The notes under the pieces are model-generated. The model saw only the letters and a program-made list of their open reading frames with translations. It was not told the DNA's origin and made no database searches. DNA of 64,000 nucleotides from an uncultured Lachnospiraceae bacterium (GTDB lineage Bacteria; Bacillota; Clostridia; Lachnospirales; Lachnospiraceae), in the NCBI GenBank assembly GCA_934293575.1, contig CAKQYU010000004.1, forward strand, positions 124,001-188,000. The letters run 5' to 3'. Below, one piece after another: positions 1-8,152 of the stretch. Every line of letters begins with the position of its first letter. Position 1 is the first letter of the stretch. The position numbers were made by a program, and so were the translations under genes.

Positions 1-579
1 ATATGGGATAGTATTCCGGCACAGATGGAGAAAGAAAACCGTAAATTTATGTATCAGTATGTAGATGAGAAGGCTCGTGCAAGGGAGTATGAGAAATCAG
101 TGGACTGGCTTGTGGATACCGGTTTTGTCCGTAAGGTGAATCGTATCCGGGAAGGTGTTGCACCATTGGAAATGCAGATTGATGAGAAGTCATTTGAACT
201 GTATCATTTAGATCACGGTTTACTGCGTGTTATGTGTGGAATTTCACATGATAAGGTGTTGGCAAATCAGAATTTTATGGAAGATATCAATGGAGCCCTA
301 TTGGAACAGCTTGTATTGTCGGAATTAACGATGAATAAGACGGTGCAGGCATTGTATTTCTGGATTTCAGGGGCAACGGCAAGAGTGGATTTTGTATTTG
401 AAGACGATGGGGAGGTTGTACCGGTGGATGTGCAGTCCCGTGTACAGAGAAAGGCACAGAGTATTAAGGTATTCCATCAGAAATACAATAATCGTATGGC
501 AATTCGGATATCTTTGGATGGAGTTAGTTTTTCCAGAGGAATTTTAAATATTCCGTTATATGGATTGTGGAATTTTTAG
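1..579 (+). CDS. DUF4143-type AAA ATPase, C-terminal part (partial)
   Basis: The reading frame is already open at base 1, so the gene begins upstream of the window and only the last ~192 codons are seen. The visible part resembles the C-terminal DUF4143 half of prokaryotic AAA ATPases: a stretch with DTGFVRKVNRI, then YHLDHGLLRVMCGIS, then a nuclease-like end with VDFVFEDDGEVVPVDVQ that resembles a PD-(D/E)XK-type fold. The Walker motifs would lie upstream, out of view. Such proteins are common and mostly uncharacterised. It ends 13 nt before the DUF5662 gene on the same strand. Family assignment is by pattern recognition. Confidence 0.7.
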   Translation: MWDSIPAQMEKENRKFMYQYVDEKARAREYEKSVDWLVDTGFVRKVNRIREGVAPLEMQIDEKSFELYHLDHGLLRVMCGISHDKVLANQNFMEDINGALLEQLVLSELTMNKTVQALYFWISGATARVDFVFEDDGEVVPVDVQSRVQRKAQSIKVFHQKYNNRMAIRISLDGVSFSRGILNIPLYGLWNF

Positions 580-592
580 AAAGAGGAAGACA

Positions 593-1141
593 ATGAACTG
601 GTGGAAGCATTTAAAAAAGATTAATCATCACAAATGGCTGGTCATGAAATACTGTTTTCGGCTTGGATTATACAAACAGGGGTTGTTGCATGACCTGTCC
701 AAATACAGTCCGACTGAGTTTTTGGTTGGGGTAAAATATTATCAGGGAAATCGCAGTCCCAATAACGCAGAGCGGGAGGAAAAAGGATATACTTCCGCCT
801 GGTTACATCATAAGGGACGGAATAAGCATCATCTGGAATATTGGATTGATTATGATTTGGAAAACGGTGGAATAACCGGAATGAAGATGCCGGTAAAATA
901 TGTAGTGGAAATGTTTTGTGACCGGATTGCCGCCAGTAAGAATTATAATCCGGATACCTATACAGATGCATCACCGTTGGAATATTATAATCATGGAAAG
1001 GGTAAATATCTTTTGCATCCGGAAACGGCGCAGTTGTTGGAAAAGCTGCTGACAATGTTAGCCACGCAGGGAGAAGATAAAACATTTGAATATATAAAGA
1101 AAGAAATTTTGACAAAGGAAGTTCGTCGGGAAAAGATTTAG
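593..1141 (+). CDS. DUF5662 family protein
   Basis: A 182-residue soluble protein with no signal peptide or membrane segment. The start at 593 (MNWWKHLKKINHHK) is preferred because GAAAGAGGA sits just upstream; an open frame reaching further 5' overlaps the previous gene and has no ribosome site. Histidines and acidic residues recur (HDLSKYS, HHKGRNKHHLEYW, MFCDRIAA), which suggests a metal-binding helical protein of the HD-like kind, but that is inference. I recognise it as the DUF5662 type, whose function is unknown. It lies 17 nt upstream of dnaE and may be co-transcribed with it. Confidence 0.7.
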   Translation: MNWWKHLKKINHHKWLVMKYCFRLGLYKQGLLHDLSKYSPTEFLVGVKYYQGNRSPNNAEREEKGYTSAWLHHKGRNKHHLEYWIDYDLENGGITGMKMPVKYVVEMFCDRIAASKNYNPDTYTDASPLEYYNHGKGKYLLHPETAQLLEKLLTMLATQGEDKTFEYIKKEILTKEVRREKI

Positions 1142-1158
1142 ACCGGAAAGGATAGAGT

Positions 1159-4100
1159 ATGAGCTTTACGCATTTACATGTACATACAGAATATAGTTTG
1201 CTGGATGGCGCTTCAAAAATTAAAGAGCTTGTTCATCATACCAAGGAATTGGGAATGGATAGTATTGCAATTACAGACCATGGGGTTATGTATGGTGTAA
1301 TTGAATTTTATCGTGCCTGTAAAGCCGAAAATATCAAGCCCATTATTGGTTGCGAGGTGTATGTGGCGCCGGGTTCCAGATTTGACCGTGAGGTAGAAAG
1401 AGGAGAGAATCGGTATTACCATCTGGTGTTGTTGGCGGAAAATGATAAAGGATATCATAATTTAATGAAAATTGTATCCCGCGGATTTACAGAAGGGTAT
1501 TATTATAAACCTCGTGTGGACAGAGAGATATTGCAGGAATTTTCAGAGGGAATTATTGCTTTGTCTGCCTGCCTTGCGGGAGAGGTGGCAACCAAATTGC
1601 GGGCAGGATTTTATGAGGAAGCAAAACAGGCTGCTTTGGAACATCAGGAAATTTTCGGAAAAGATAATTATTTTTTGGAGCTACAGGATCATAAAATTCC
1701 GGAACAGACAGTGGTAAATCAGGGGTTGATGCGCCTGCATGAGGAAACCGGGATTCCGTTGGTTGCTACAAATGATATTCATTATGTAAAAAAAGAAGAC
1801 TGGATGGCGCATGACATCTTACTTTGTATTCAGACAAATAAAAAGGTATCGGATGAGGATCGTATGCGGTATGCACAGGGGCAGTTTTATTTAAAATCGC
1901 CGGAGGAGATGGAAGCATTGTTTCCGTATGCACATGAAGCAATCGAGAATACCGAAAAGATTGCAAAGCGGTGTAATGTAGAAATTGTATTCGGAGAACA
2001 AAAACTTCCGAAATTTGAAGTTCCGGAAGGATTTACGTCGGAAACCTATCTTCGTAAGTTATGTCAGGATGGATTGGAAAAACGATATGAAACGATAACG
2101 GATGAATTGCAGAATCGATTGGATTATGAGTTATCCACCATTTCACAGATGGGATATGTCGATTATTTTCTGATTGTATGGGATTTTATAAAGTATGCAA
2201 AGGATCATGGGATTGCAGTAGGTCCGGGACGTGGATCCGCTGCCGGTGCGTTGGTAAGTTATTGTCTGGAAATTACTAATATAGAGCCGTTACATTTAAA
2301 TCTGCTGTTTGAACGATTCTTAAATCCGGAAAGAGTTTCCATGCCGGATATAGACGTTGATTTCTGTTATGAAAGACGACAGGAGGTAATCGATTACGTT
2401 GTAAGAAAATACGGTCATGAAAAAGTTGTTCAGATTGTTACCTTCGGTACAATGGCAGCCAAGATGGTAATTCGCGATGTGGGACGGGCAATGGATCTGC
2501 CATATGCATTGGTGGATAAGGTTGCAAAAATGATTCCGGCCGGTGGACAGGGACATAATATGACTATTCAGGAGGCTTTGTCGATATCTGCTGATTTAAA
2601 AACGATATATGAAGAAGATTCCGATGTAAAAGAGCTTCTTGATATGGCAATGAAGTTAGAAGGTCTGCCACGTCATGCTTCTATGCATGCTGCGGGAGTG
2701 GTAATCGGACAAAAACCGATTGATGAGTTTGTACCGTTATCAAAAGGAGCAGAGGATGCAATTACAACACAGTTTACCATGACAACGATTGAGGAACTGG
2801 GTCTTTTAAAAATGGATTTTTTGGGATTGCGGACATTAACGGTTATTCAGGATGCGGTTCGAAATATCAAAACGAGTCAGGGGATTGATTTGGATATTGA
2901 CCATATTGATATGGAAGATAAGGAAGTATATGATTTACTCAGTTCCGGACAGACGGAGGGTGTATTCCAGTTAGAAAGTAACGGAATGAAGAGTTTCATG
3001 AAGGAATTAAAACCCCGGAATATAGAGGATGTAATAGCCGGAATTTCTCTGTATCGTCCGGGTCCGATGGATTTTATTCCTTTATATATTAAGGGTAAGG
3101 AACATCCGGAAGAGATTCATTATGATTGTCCGCAGTTAGAGAAAATCCTAGCACCGACCTATGGGTGTATTGTATATCAGGAACAGGTTATGCAGATTGT
3201 AATGGAACTTGCCGGATATACATTAGGTCGAAGTGATTTGGTGCGAAGAGCAATGTCAAAGAAAAAAGGCGATGTCATGCAGCGGGAGCGTAAGAACTTC
3301 GTTTACGGAAATGAACAGGAAAATGTTCCGGGTTGTATCAACAGAGGAATTGACGAGAAAACGGCAAACAAAATCTTTGATGATATGATTGACTTTGCAA
3401 AGTATGCCTTTAATAAATCACATGCTGCGTGTTATGCGGTGGTTGCGTACCAGACAGCATATTTGAAATGTCATTACAAAAAAGAATATATGGCAGCCCT
3501 GATTACCTCTGTCTTGGATCGGACGGATAAGGTATCCGGATATATTGCACATTGTAAAAAATTAGGAATTGCAATTCTTCCGCCGGATATCAATGAAGGA
3601 TACAGCTATTTTTCCGTATCGGAAAACGGTATCCGTTATGGACTGTCAGCCTTAAAGAGTGTGGGACGTCCTGTAATTGATAAAATGGTGGAGGAAAGAC
3701 AGGCAAATGGACCATATACATCATTAAAGGATTTTATGAGCCGGTTATCCAGCAAAGAAGTCAACAAACGAACAATTGAAAGTTTTATTAAGGCGGGTGC
3801 GCTGGATGGATTGGGTGCAAATCGCCGGCAGATGATGATGACCTACTCACAGATGTTGGATCAGATACACAAGGATGAAAAGAATACGATGACAGGGCAG
3901 ATGTCGTTGATGGACTTTTTATCAGGAGAAGAAAAAAAGGAATTTGAAATTAAATATCCGGATGTGGAAGAGTATGGGAAAGAGGAACTGCTTGCCTATG
4001 AAAAAGAAGTTTTGGGTGTATATGTCAGTGGTCATCCGTTAGATGATTACATGGATTTGATTGAAAAAAATGTTACAGCCACAACGGCTGATTTTATGAT

Positions 4101-4644
4101 GGATCCGGAAACGGAAGAAACTGTGGCAAAGGATCAGATTTATTATACAATGGGCGGTATGATAACGGATAAGACGGTGAAGATGACAAAAAATAATCAG
4201 AACATGGCGTTTATCACACTGGAAGATATGTATGGCTCTCTTGAGATGGTAGTATTTCCGAAAGTATATGAAAAATATCGTAATGTAATAGAAGTGGATA
4301 ATAAGATTTTTGTATATGGACGGGCATCCATTAATGAGAGGGACCGTAAACTTTTATTGGAAAATATAGTTGCATTTGATGCAATTACAAAGAAGATTTA
4401 TATTCAAATGGAAAACTGTAATGCATTTGAACAGAACAAGGATGCATTGTATGCACTTTTGGATTCCCATAGCGGTGAAAGTGAAGTCTTTGTGATGTTG
4501 AAAGAAGAAAAAATGATGAAATCACTGGGAATGCAGTTTGGCGTAGAGGCATCGGATGAAGTAGTGGATGCGTTAAAAGAGCAGTTTGGTGCCGGTAAAG
4601 TAATTATAAAAGAAGGTCAGGTGCGTTTTGACCGGAGGAGATAG
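1159..4644 (+). CDS. dnaE: DNA polymerase III subunit alpha (DnaE)
   Basis: Replicative DNA polymerase catalytic subunit, 1161 residues, the usual length for DnaE. The N-terminal PHP domain starts with HLHVHTEYSLLDG (residues ~5-17). The polymerase active site shows PDIDVDF (Asp397, Asp399) and a third aspartate in LKMDFLGL (Asp553). A tandem HhH region follows, and an OB fold near residues 990-1040 (YYTMGGMITDKTV, then FITLEDMYGSLE). No proofreading exonuclease domain is inserted, so this is DnaE rather than PolC. The ribosome site AAGGATAG precedes the ATG. It is followed at 10 nt by an RNA methyltransferase gene whose ribosome site lies across the dnaE stop. Confidence 0.97.
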   Translation: MSFTHLHVHTEYSLLDGASKIKELVHHTKELGMDSIAITDHGVMYGVIEFYRACKAENIKPIIGCEVYVAPGSRFDREVERGENRYYHLVLLAENDKGYHNLMKIVSRGFTEGYYYKPRVDREILQEFSEGIIALSACLAGEVATKLRAGFYEEAKQAALEHQEIFGKDNYFLELQDHKIPEQTVVNQGLMRLHEETGIPLVATNDIHYVKKEDWMAHDILLCIQTNKKVSDEDRMRYAQGQFYLKSPEEMEALFPYAHEAIENTEKIAKRCNVEIVFGEQKLPKFEVPEGFTSETYLRKLCQDGLEKRYETITDELQNRLDYELSTISQMGYVDYFLIVWDFIKYAKDHGIAVGPGRGSAAGALVSYCLEITNIEPLHLNLLFERFLNPERVSMPDIDVDFCYERRQEVIDYVVRKYGHEKVVQIVTFGTMAAKMVIRDVGRAMDLPYALVDKVAKMIPAGGQGHNMTIQEALSISADLKTIYEEDSDVKELLDMAMKLEGLPRHASMHAAGVVIGQKPIDEFVPLSKGAEDAITTQFTMTTIEELGLLKMDFLGLRTLTVIQDAVRNIKTSQGIDLDIDHIDMEDKEVYDLLSSGQTEGVFQLESNGMKSFMKELKPRNIEDVIAGISLYRPGPMDFIPLYIKGKEHPEEIHYDCPQLEKILAPTYGCIVYQEQVMQIVMELAGYTLGRSDLVRRAMSKKKGDVMQRERKNFVYGNEQENVPGCINRGIDEKTANKIFDDMIDFAKYAFNKSHAACYAVVAYQTAYLKCHYKKEYMAALITSVLDRTDKVSGYIAHCKKLGIAILPPDINEGYSYFSVSENGIRYGLSALKSVGRPVIDKMVEERQANGPYTSLKDFMSRLSSKEVNKRTIESFIKAGALDGLGANRRQMMMTYSQMLDQIHKDEKNTMTGQMSLMDFLSGEEKKEFEIKYPDVEEYGKEELLAYEKEVLGVYVSGHPLDDYMDLIEKNVTATTADFMMDPETEETVAKDQIYYTMGGMITDKTVKMTKNNQNMAFITLEDMYGSLEMVVFPKVYEKYRNVIEVDNKIFVYGRASINERDRKLLLENIVAFDAITKKIYIQMENCNAFEQNKDALYALLDSHSGESEVFVMLKEEKMMKSLGMQFGVEASDEVVDALKEQFGAGKVIIKEGQVRFDRRR

Positions 4645-4654
4645 GAAAGATAAT

Positions 4655-5425
4655 ATGGATATCATTACAAGCACATCGAATGCCAAAATTAAAAATATAA
4701 TAAAGTGTATGAAAAATGCAAAGGAACGCAAAAAACAGGATATATTTCTTGTGGAAGGGATAAGGATGTTTAGCGAGATTCCCGAAAATTTGCATGTAGA
4801 GACATTTGCAACAGAAAAATTTTATCAGCAGCATGCAGAACTTTTTCATGGAAAAAAATATGAGCTTGTAAGTGAACATGTAATGGATGTGATTGCGGAT
4901 ACCAAAACACCACAGGGAGTAATCAGTATTGTGAAACGTCTGCATTATACATTGGAAGATGTATGTGCAGGTAAGAATCCTTTGATTATGGCACTGGAAA
5001 ATATTCAGGATCCCGGTAATTTGGGAACGATTGTAAGAACCGGCGAGGGCGCCGGTGTTACCGGTATTATACTAAGCAGGGATACGGTGGATATTTATAA
5101 TATGAAAGTGGTTCGTTCCACAATGGGTTCTATCTTCCGAATGCCGTTTTTTTATGTCGAAAATCTGACACAGGTAATGGAACAATTAAATAAGGAGGGA
5201 TATCAGACCTATAGTGCTCATTTACAAGGAAAGAACTTTTACGACTATGATTACAGGAAACCGACAATTTTTTGCATTGGAAATGAAGGAAACGGATTAT
5301 CAAAACAGTTATGTGAGGTGACCAAATCGAAGATATGGATACCGATGCTTGGAAAGGTGGAGTCGCTAAACGCAGCAACAGCGGCTACTGTTTTGATGTA
5401 CGAGGCAATGCGACAAAGACGTTGA
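4655..5425 (+). CDS. TrmH/SpoU-family RNA 2'-O-methyltransferase
   Basis: A 256-residue SPOUT methyltransferase that transfers a methyl group from SAM to a ribose 2'-OH in RNA. The N-terminal ~100 residues form the substrate-binding domain seen in RlmB/TsnR-like enzymes. The C-terminal SPOUT domain carries NIQDPGNLGTIVRT (motif 1), IGNEGNGLS (motif 2) and IPMLGKVESLNAATA (motif 3, SAM knot). The start at 4655 follows GGAGGAGATAGGAAAG; an upstream in-frame TTG lies inside dnaE. Whether the target is 23S rRNA or tRNA cannot be decided from sequence, so no symbol is given. Confidence 0.9.
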   Translation: MDIITSTSNAKIKNIIKCMKNAKERKKQDIFLVEGIRMFSEIPENLHVETFATEKFYQQHAELFHGKKYELVSEHVMDVIADTKTPQGVISIVKRLHYTLEDVCAGKNPLIMALENIQDPGNLGTIVRTGEGAGVTGIILSRDTVDIYNMKVVRSTMGSIFRMPFFYVENLTQVMEQLNKEGYQTYSAHLQGKNFYDYDYRKPTIFCIGNEGNGLSKQLCEVTKSKIWIPMLGKVESLNAATAATVLMYEAMRQRR

Positions 5426-5506
5426 TTTCTTTGACAAAACTAGTCGGGATTAGAGTAAAAATCCCCGTTCTGTAAATCGACTTTCTGTACTAAGATATAG
5501 TACATG

Positions 5507-5548
5507 ATAAATGTTTTATCAGATTTAAATTGTTATACAAACATTTAT
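5507..5548. repeat. 10-bp inverted repeat upstream of SSB-like gene
   Basis: ATAAATGTTT (5507-5516) and its exact reverse complement AAACATTTAT (5539-5548) flank a 22-base spacer in the 163-bp gap before the SSB-like gene. It could be an operator or an mRNA hairpin. The arms are AT-rich, so chance occurrence is possible. There is no T-run, so it is not a terminator. Confidence 0.35.
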
Positions 5549-5588
5549 TGTGGAATAAATTTGTGAGGTACATGGAAGGAGAAAAAAG

Positions 5589-6215
5589 ATGACAGAAAAA
5601 GCATTAACAAACAATCAGGCAGTGGTTGCAGGTGAAATTATTTCGGATTTTACCTTCAGTCATGAAATTTATGGAGAGGGATTTTATATGGTTGATTTGC
5701 TGGTGAACCGGTTAAGTGATGCAACCGATGTGATTCCCCTTATGGTTTCGGATCGTTTGATTGATGTGCACGAAAATCATATGGGAGAGCACATTGAAGC
5801 AAAGGGTCAGTTTCGTTCTTATAACAAGCATGAAGAGACAAAGAACCGCTTGATTTTGTCTTTGTTTGTGAGAGAGTTAAACGTGTTGGACGGAGAAGAG
5901 GAAATGCAGCATCCGAATCAGATTTATTTGGATGGATACATTTGCAAGGCTCCTATTTATCGAATGACTCCGTTAGGAAGAGAGATAGCAGACGTTTTGC
6001 TGGCAGTCAATCGTGCATACGGAAAGTCGGACTATATTCCCTGCATCTGTTGGGGCAGAAATGCAAGATTTGCCGGAAAACTGGAGGTTGGAGAGCATGT
6101 GGCAATCTGGGGCAGAATCCAAAGCAGAGAATATCAGAAGCGTCTTGAAAATGATGAGGTGATCAATCGTGTTGCCTATGAAGTTTCTGTCAGCAAGATG
6201 GAATGTTTAGAGTAA
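5589..6215 (+). CDS. Tandem OB-fold single-stranded DNA-binding-like protein
   Basis: A 208-residue protein that reads as two OB folds in a row. Residues ~7-97 run from NNQAVVAGEIISDFTFSHE to ILSLFVRELNVLD. Residues ~107-205 run from QIYLDGYICKAPIYRMTPLGRE through PCICWGRNARFAGKLEVGEHVAIWG to a closing strand. The second half has the classic SSB order (strand, PLG, CxxWG, G-x-V-x-x-xG-R-I). The flexible acidic tail of canonical SSB is missing. It probably binds ssDNA as a pseudo-repeat chain rather than acting as the main replication SSB. Strong ribosome site GAAGGAGAAAAAAG before the ATG. Confidence 0.75.
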   Translation: MTEKALTNNQAVVAGEIISDFTFSHEIYGEGFYMVDLLVNRLSDATDVIPLMVSDRLIDVHENHMGEHIEAKGQFRSYNKHEETKNRLILSLFVRELNVLDGEEEMQHPNQIYLDGYICKAPIYRMTPLGREIADVLLAVNRAYGKSDYIPCICWGRNARFAGKLEVGEHVAIWGRIQSREYQKRLENDEVINRVAYEVSVSKMECLE

Positions 6216-6263
6216 GGAAAGATAGTTGCATTTTTAATTTTTATATGCTAGGATATAGCAATC

Positions 6264-6291
6264 TTGACAGTAAGGATAAATTCGATATAAT
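6264..6291 (+). promoter_or_regulatory. Consensus sigma-A promoter for BtuR-like gene
   Basis: TTGACA (6264-6269) and TATAAT (6286-6291), both exact consensus, are separated by 16 bp. The predicted start near 6298 gives a ~30-base leader to the ATG at 6330 and argues against a GTG start at 6300. Confidence 0.8.
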
Positions 6292-6329
6292 TACAATTTG
6301 TGAATGAACAAATCATGAGGTGGAAGGAT

Positions 6330-6797
6330 ATGGAAAATGTACATGTAATTTACGGAGAAGGCTATGGAAAAACTGCTGCGGCCATGGGTTTGGCAGTTAA
6401 GGCAGTTGGAGCAGGACAGACCGTTACCATTGTGCAGTTTTTAAAAGGTACCGATGCGGATTATACAAGTCTGGATCAGTATGATAAAATCAATTTCTTT
6501 ACATTTGAAAACAGTGAGAAGCCGTTTGGTCAGTTGTCTGAGCAGGAAAGAGAAGCACAAAGAGAAAAAGCAATGAACAGTTTTCATTATGCAAAGAAGG
6601 TAATTGACACAGGAAGCTCAGATGTAGTGATACTTGATGAAGTTTTGGGATTGGTAGATTATAATATCATCTATGTAGAGGATGTTGAAGAATTGTTACT
6701 TAGTAACAGTGAAGTGAATTTAATCATTACCGGAAGAAATTGTCCGGAGGAGATTAAGCAGAAGGCGTCTATGATATCTCATATTGTAACGGATTGA
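6330..6797 (+). CDS. BtuR/CobO-like ATP:corrinoid adenosyltransferase family protein, short
   Basis: A 155-residue P-loop protein. The N-terminus has GEGYGKTAAAMGLAVKA (the family usually has GKGKGKTT), then IVQFLKGT, a Walker-B-like VVILDEVLGLVDY and the family-typical NLIITGRNCPEEI. The overall layout follows BtuR/CobO, which adenosylates corrinoids, but the protein is shorter than usual and the second P-loop Thr is Ala. The start at 6330 is chosen from AGGTGG six bases upstream and from the promoter position. No other cobalamin gene is nearby; the next gene is riboswitch-controlled dapA. It could be a true adenosyltransferase or a diverged relative with another role. Confidence 0.65.
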   Translation: MENVHVIYGEGYGKTAAAMGLAVKAVGAGQTVTIVQFLKGTDADYTSLDQYDKINFFTFENSEKPFGQLSEQEREAQREKAMNSFHYAKKVIDTGSSDVVILDEVLGLVDYNIIYVEDVEELLLSNSEVNLIITGRNCPEEIKQKASMISHIVTD

Positions 6798-6827
6798 GTA
6801 TAATTATAATTTACATATAGATTAGAT

Positions 6828-6880
6828 AAGAGGTAATCATTTAAATGTATTTAAATGTATTTAAATGGTGCCTCTTTTAT
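6828..6880 (+). terminator. Terminator-like hairpin after BtuR-like gene
   Basis: AAGAGG (6828-6833) pairs with CCTCTT (6871-6876). The inner arms CATTTAAAT and ATTTAAATG extend the stem, and TTTTATT follows. A competing hairpin uses CCTCTTTT (6871-6878) with AAAAGAGG (6886-6893). Confidence 0.55.
6840..6867 (+). repeat. Short tandem repeat, 10-bp unit TTTAAATGTA x 2.8
   Basis: Two exact copies of TTTAAATGTA (6840-6849, 6850-6859) and a partial third (6860-6867) lie in the loop side of the terminator-like hairpin. The unit contains the palindrome ATTTAAAT, so different copies could pair. Copy number might vary by slippage. Confidence 0.8.
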
Positions 6881-6905
6881 TGTGCAAAAGAGGTGGGATG
6901 AATGG

Positions 6906-6934
6906 TTGACACTGTAATTATATGGTGTTATCAT
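6906..6934 (+). promoter_or_regulatory. Promoter of dapA leader
   Basis: TTGACA (6906-6911), 17-bp spacer, TATCAT (6929-6934). The predicted start near 6941 lies just upstream of the lysine riboswitch aptamer, so the whole aptamer is in the transcript. Confidence 0.75.
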
Positions 6935-6969
6935 TAAAGAACATTATATAGAAAAGACGTTTTCGTCGA

Positions 6970-7156
6970 TTGTAGAGGCGCGTGTGTTATCAGTAGTTTT
7001 TCTAAGAGGTAAGGCTTGATGATGAATGATGAAAGGAACCCATGCCGAAGAGGGATATTGCCTTATCAATATTTCATCTGGATATGTAGTTAATAGCTGC
7101 ATGTCTGTCACCGATAGGAAGAGTAATGATATTCGGAATAGGGTGGAGTGCTACGG
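6970..7156 (+). promoter_or_regulatory. Lysine riboswitch (L-box) aptamer
   Basis: The leader of dapA carries the L-box conserved elements in order: AGAGGCGCG (6974-6982), AGTA (6992-6995), AAGAGGTAAGGC (7004-7015), GAAAGG followed by GCCGAAG (7044-7050), CTGG (7078-7081), CTGTCACC (7105-7112) and GGTGGAGTGCTAC (7142-7154). CACC can pair with GGTG, and the closing P1 stem is UUGUAG (6970-6975) with CUACGG (7151-7156), allowing G-U pairs. This matches the known lysine riboswitch of Firmicutes by position, motifs and downstream gene (lysine biosynthesis). It fills most of the 447-bp gap between the BtuR-like gene and dapA. Confidence 0.9.
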
Positions 7157-7174
7157 AATGAAGAAGGATAATAA

Positions 7175-7206
7175 AGCTTCGTTGGCACCGCCGGCGGAGC
7201 TGTTTT
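7175..7206 (+). terminator. Riboswitch-controlled intrinsic terminator
   Basis: AGCTTCGTTGGC (7175-7186) pairs with GCCGGCGGAGCT (7190-7201) around an ACC loop, giving a 12-bp stem with G-U pairs, followed by GTTTT. An antiterminator is visible: GAATGAAG at 7157-7164, overlapping the base of P1, can pair with CTTCGTT at 7178-7184. Lysine-stabilised P1 would free the terminator and stop dapA-dapB transcription. Confidence 0.8.
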
Positions 7207-7244
7207 CATATAATAAATTATAAAGAATAAAGGAGAAAAAGGGT

Positions 7245-8135
7245 ATGTCAATTTTTACAGGGTCAGCAGTTGCACTGGTTACTCCATTTAAAGAGGATGG
7301 AGCAGTAAATTATGAAGAATTAAAGGCGTTGGTGGAATACCATATTGCGAATAAGACAGACGCGATTGTGATTTGCGGAACTACAGGTGAGGCATCTACT
7401 ATGACGGAAGAGGAGCATATGGATGTAATTGCAAAGTGTGTCGAATATGTAAATAAAAGAATCCCGGTAATAGCAGGAACCGGTTCAAACTGTACCGCAA
7501 CCGCAATCAAGTTATCAAAGGAAGCACAAAGTGTTGGAGCAGACGCATTGTTGGTTGTAACACCATATTATAACAAGGCAACACAAAAGGGATTGATTCA
7601 GCATTATACCAGTATTGCAAATTCAGTTGATTTACCGATTATTATGTATAATGTACCAAGTCGAACCGGATGTAATATCCAGCCTGCTACAGCGGTTACA
7701 CTTGCAAGGACATGTAAGAATATTGTTGCAATCAAGGAGGCTTCCGGCAACATTGCACAGGTAGTTAAGTTGGCACAGTTGGCAGATGGCTGTATTGATA
7801 TTTATTCGGGAAATGACGATCAGGTTGTTCCGTTACTTTCCCTTGGCGGTAAGGGTGTTATTTCTGTTACGGCAAATATTATTCCGGAAGACACACATGA
7901 TATGGTACAAAAATATTTAGACGGTGATGTTGCAGGTTCATTGGCACTTCAGTTAAAAGCGATTGATTTGTGTGATGCAATGTTTTGTGAAGTAAATCCG
8001 ATTCCTGTAAAGAAGGCAGTGGAGCTTGCAGGTCTTTGCGGTGGAACTGTCCGTATGCCGATGACGGAGGCAGAACCGGCCAGCATTGAAAAGATTAAGA
8101 AAGCTATGACAGAGTACGGTATTAAACTTGCTTAA
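7245..8135 (+). CDS. dapA: 4-hydroxy-tetrahydrodipicolinate synthase (DapA)
   Basis: First committed step of lysine and diaminopimelate synthesis: condenses pyruvate with aspartate semialdehyde. The 296-residue TIM-barrel protein has the GTTGEASTM substrate loop, catalytic Tyr135 in MYNVPSRTG and the Schiff-base lysine Lys164 in AIKEASGN. The AGGAGA ribosome site lies 8 nt before the ATG. Transcription is predicted to be switched off by lysine through the leader riboswitch and terminator. It forms an operon with dapB 17 nt downstream. Confidence 0.97.
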   Translation: MSIFTGSAVALVTPFKEDGAVNYEELKALVEYHIANKTDAIVICGTTGEASTMTEEEHMDVIAKCVEYVNKRIPVIAGTGSNCTATAIKLSKEAQSVGADALLVVTPYYNKATQKGLIQHYTSIANSVDLPIIMYNVPSRTGCNIQPATAVTLARTCKNIVAIKEASGNIAQVVKLAQLADGCIDIYSGNDDQVVPLLSLGGKGVISVTANIIPEDTHDMVQKYLDGDVAGSLALQLKAIDLCDAMFCEVNPIPVKKAVELAGLCGGTVRMPMTEAEPASIEKIKKAMTEYGIKLA

Positions 8136-8152
8136 ATGAAAGGAAATTAACT

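Noticed and set aside
642..1115. 157-codon minus-strand frame opposite the DUF5662 gene
   Set aside because: Low-complexity composition typical of an antisense shadow; no ribosome site, and the plus-strand gene explains the codon pattern.
5441..5468. Hairpin GGGAT/ATCCC after the RNA methyltransferase gene as a terminator
   Set aside because: Only about five base pairs with a long loop and no T-run.
7026..7223. Open reading frame of 65 codons upstream of dapA
   Set aside because: It lies wholly within the lysine riboswitch and its terminator, has no clear ribosome site, and its sequence is explained by RNA motifs.
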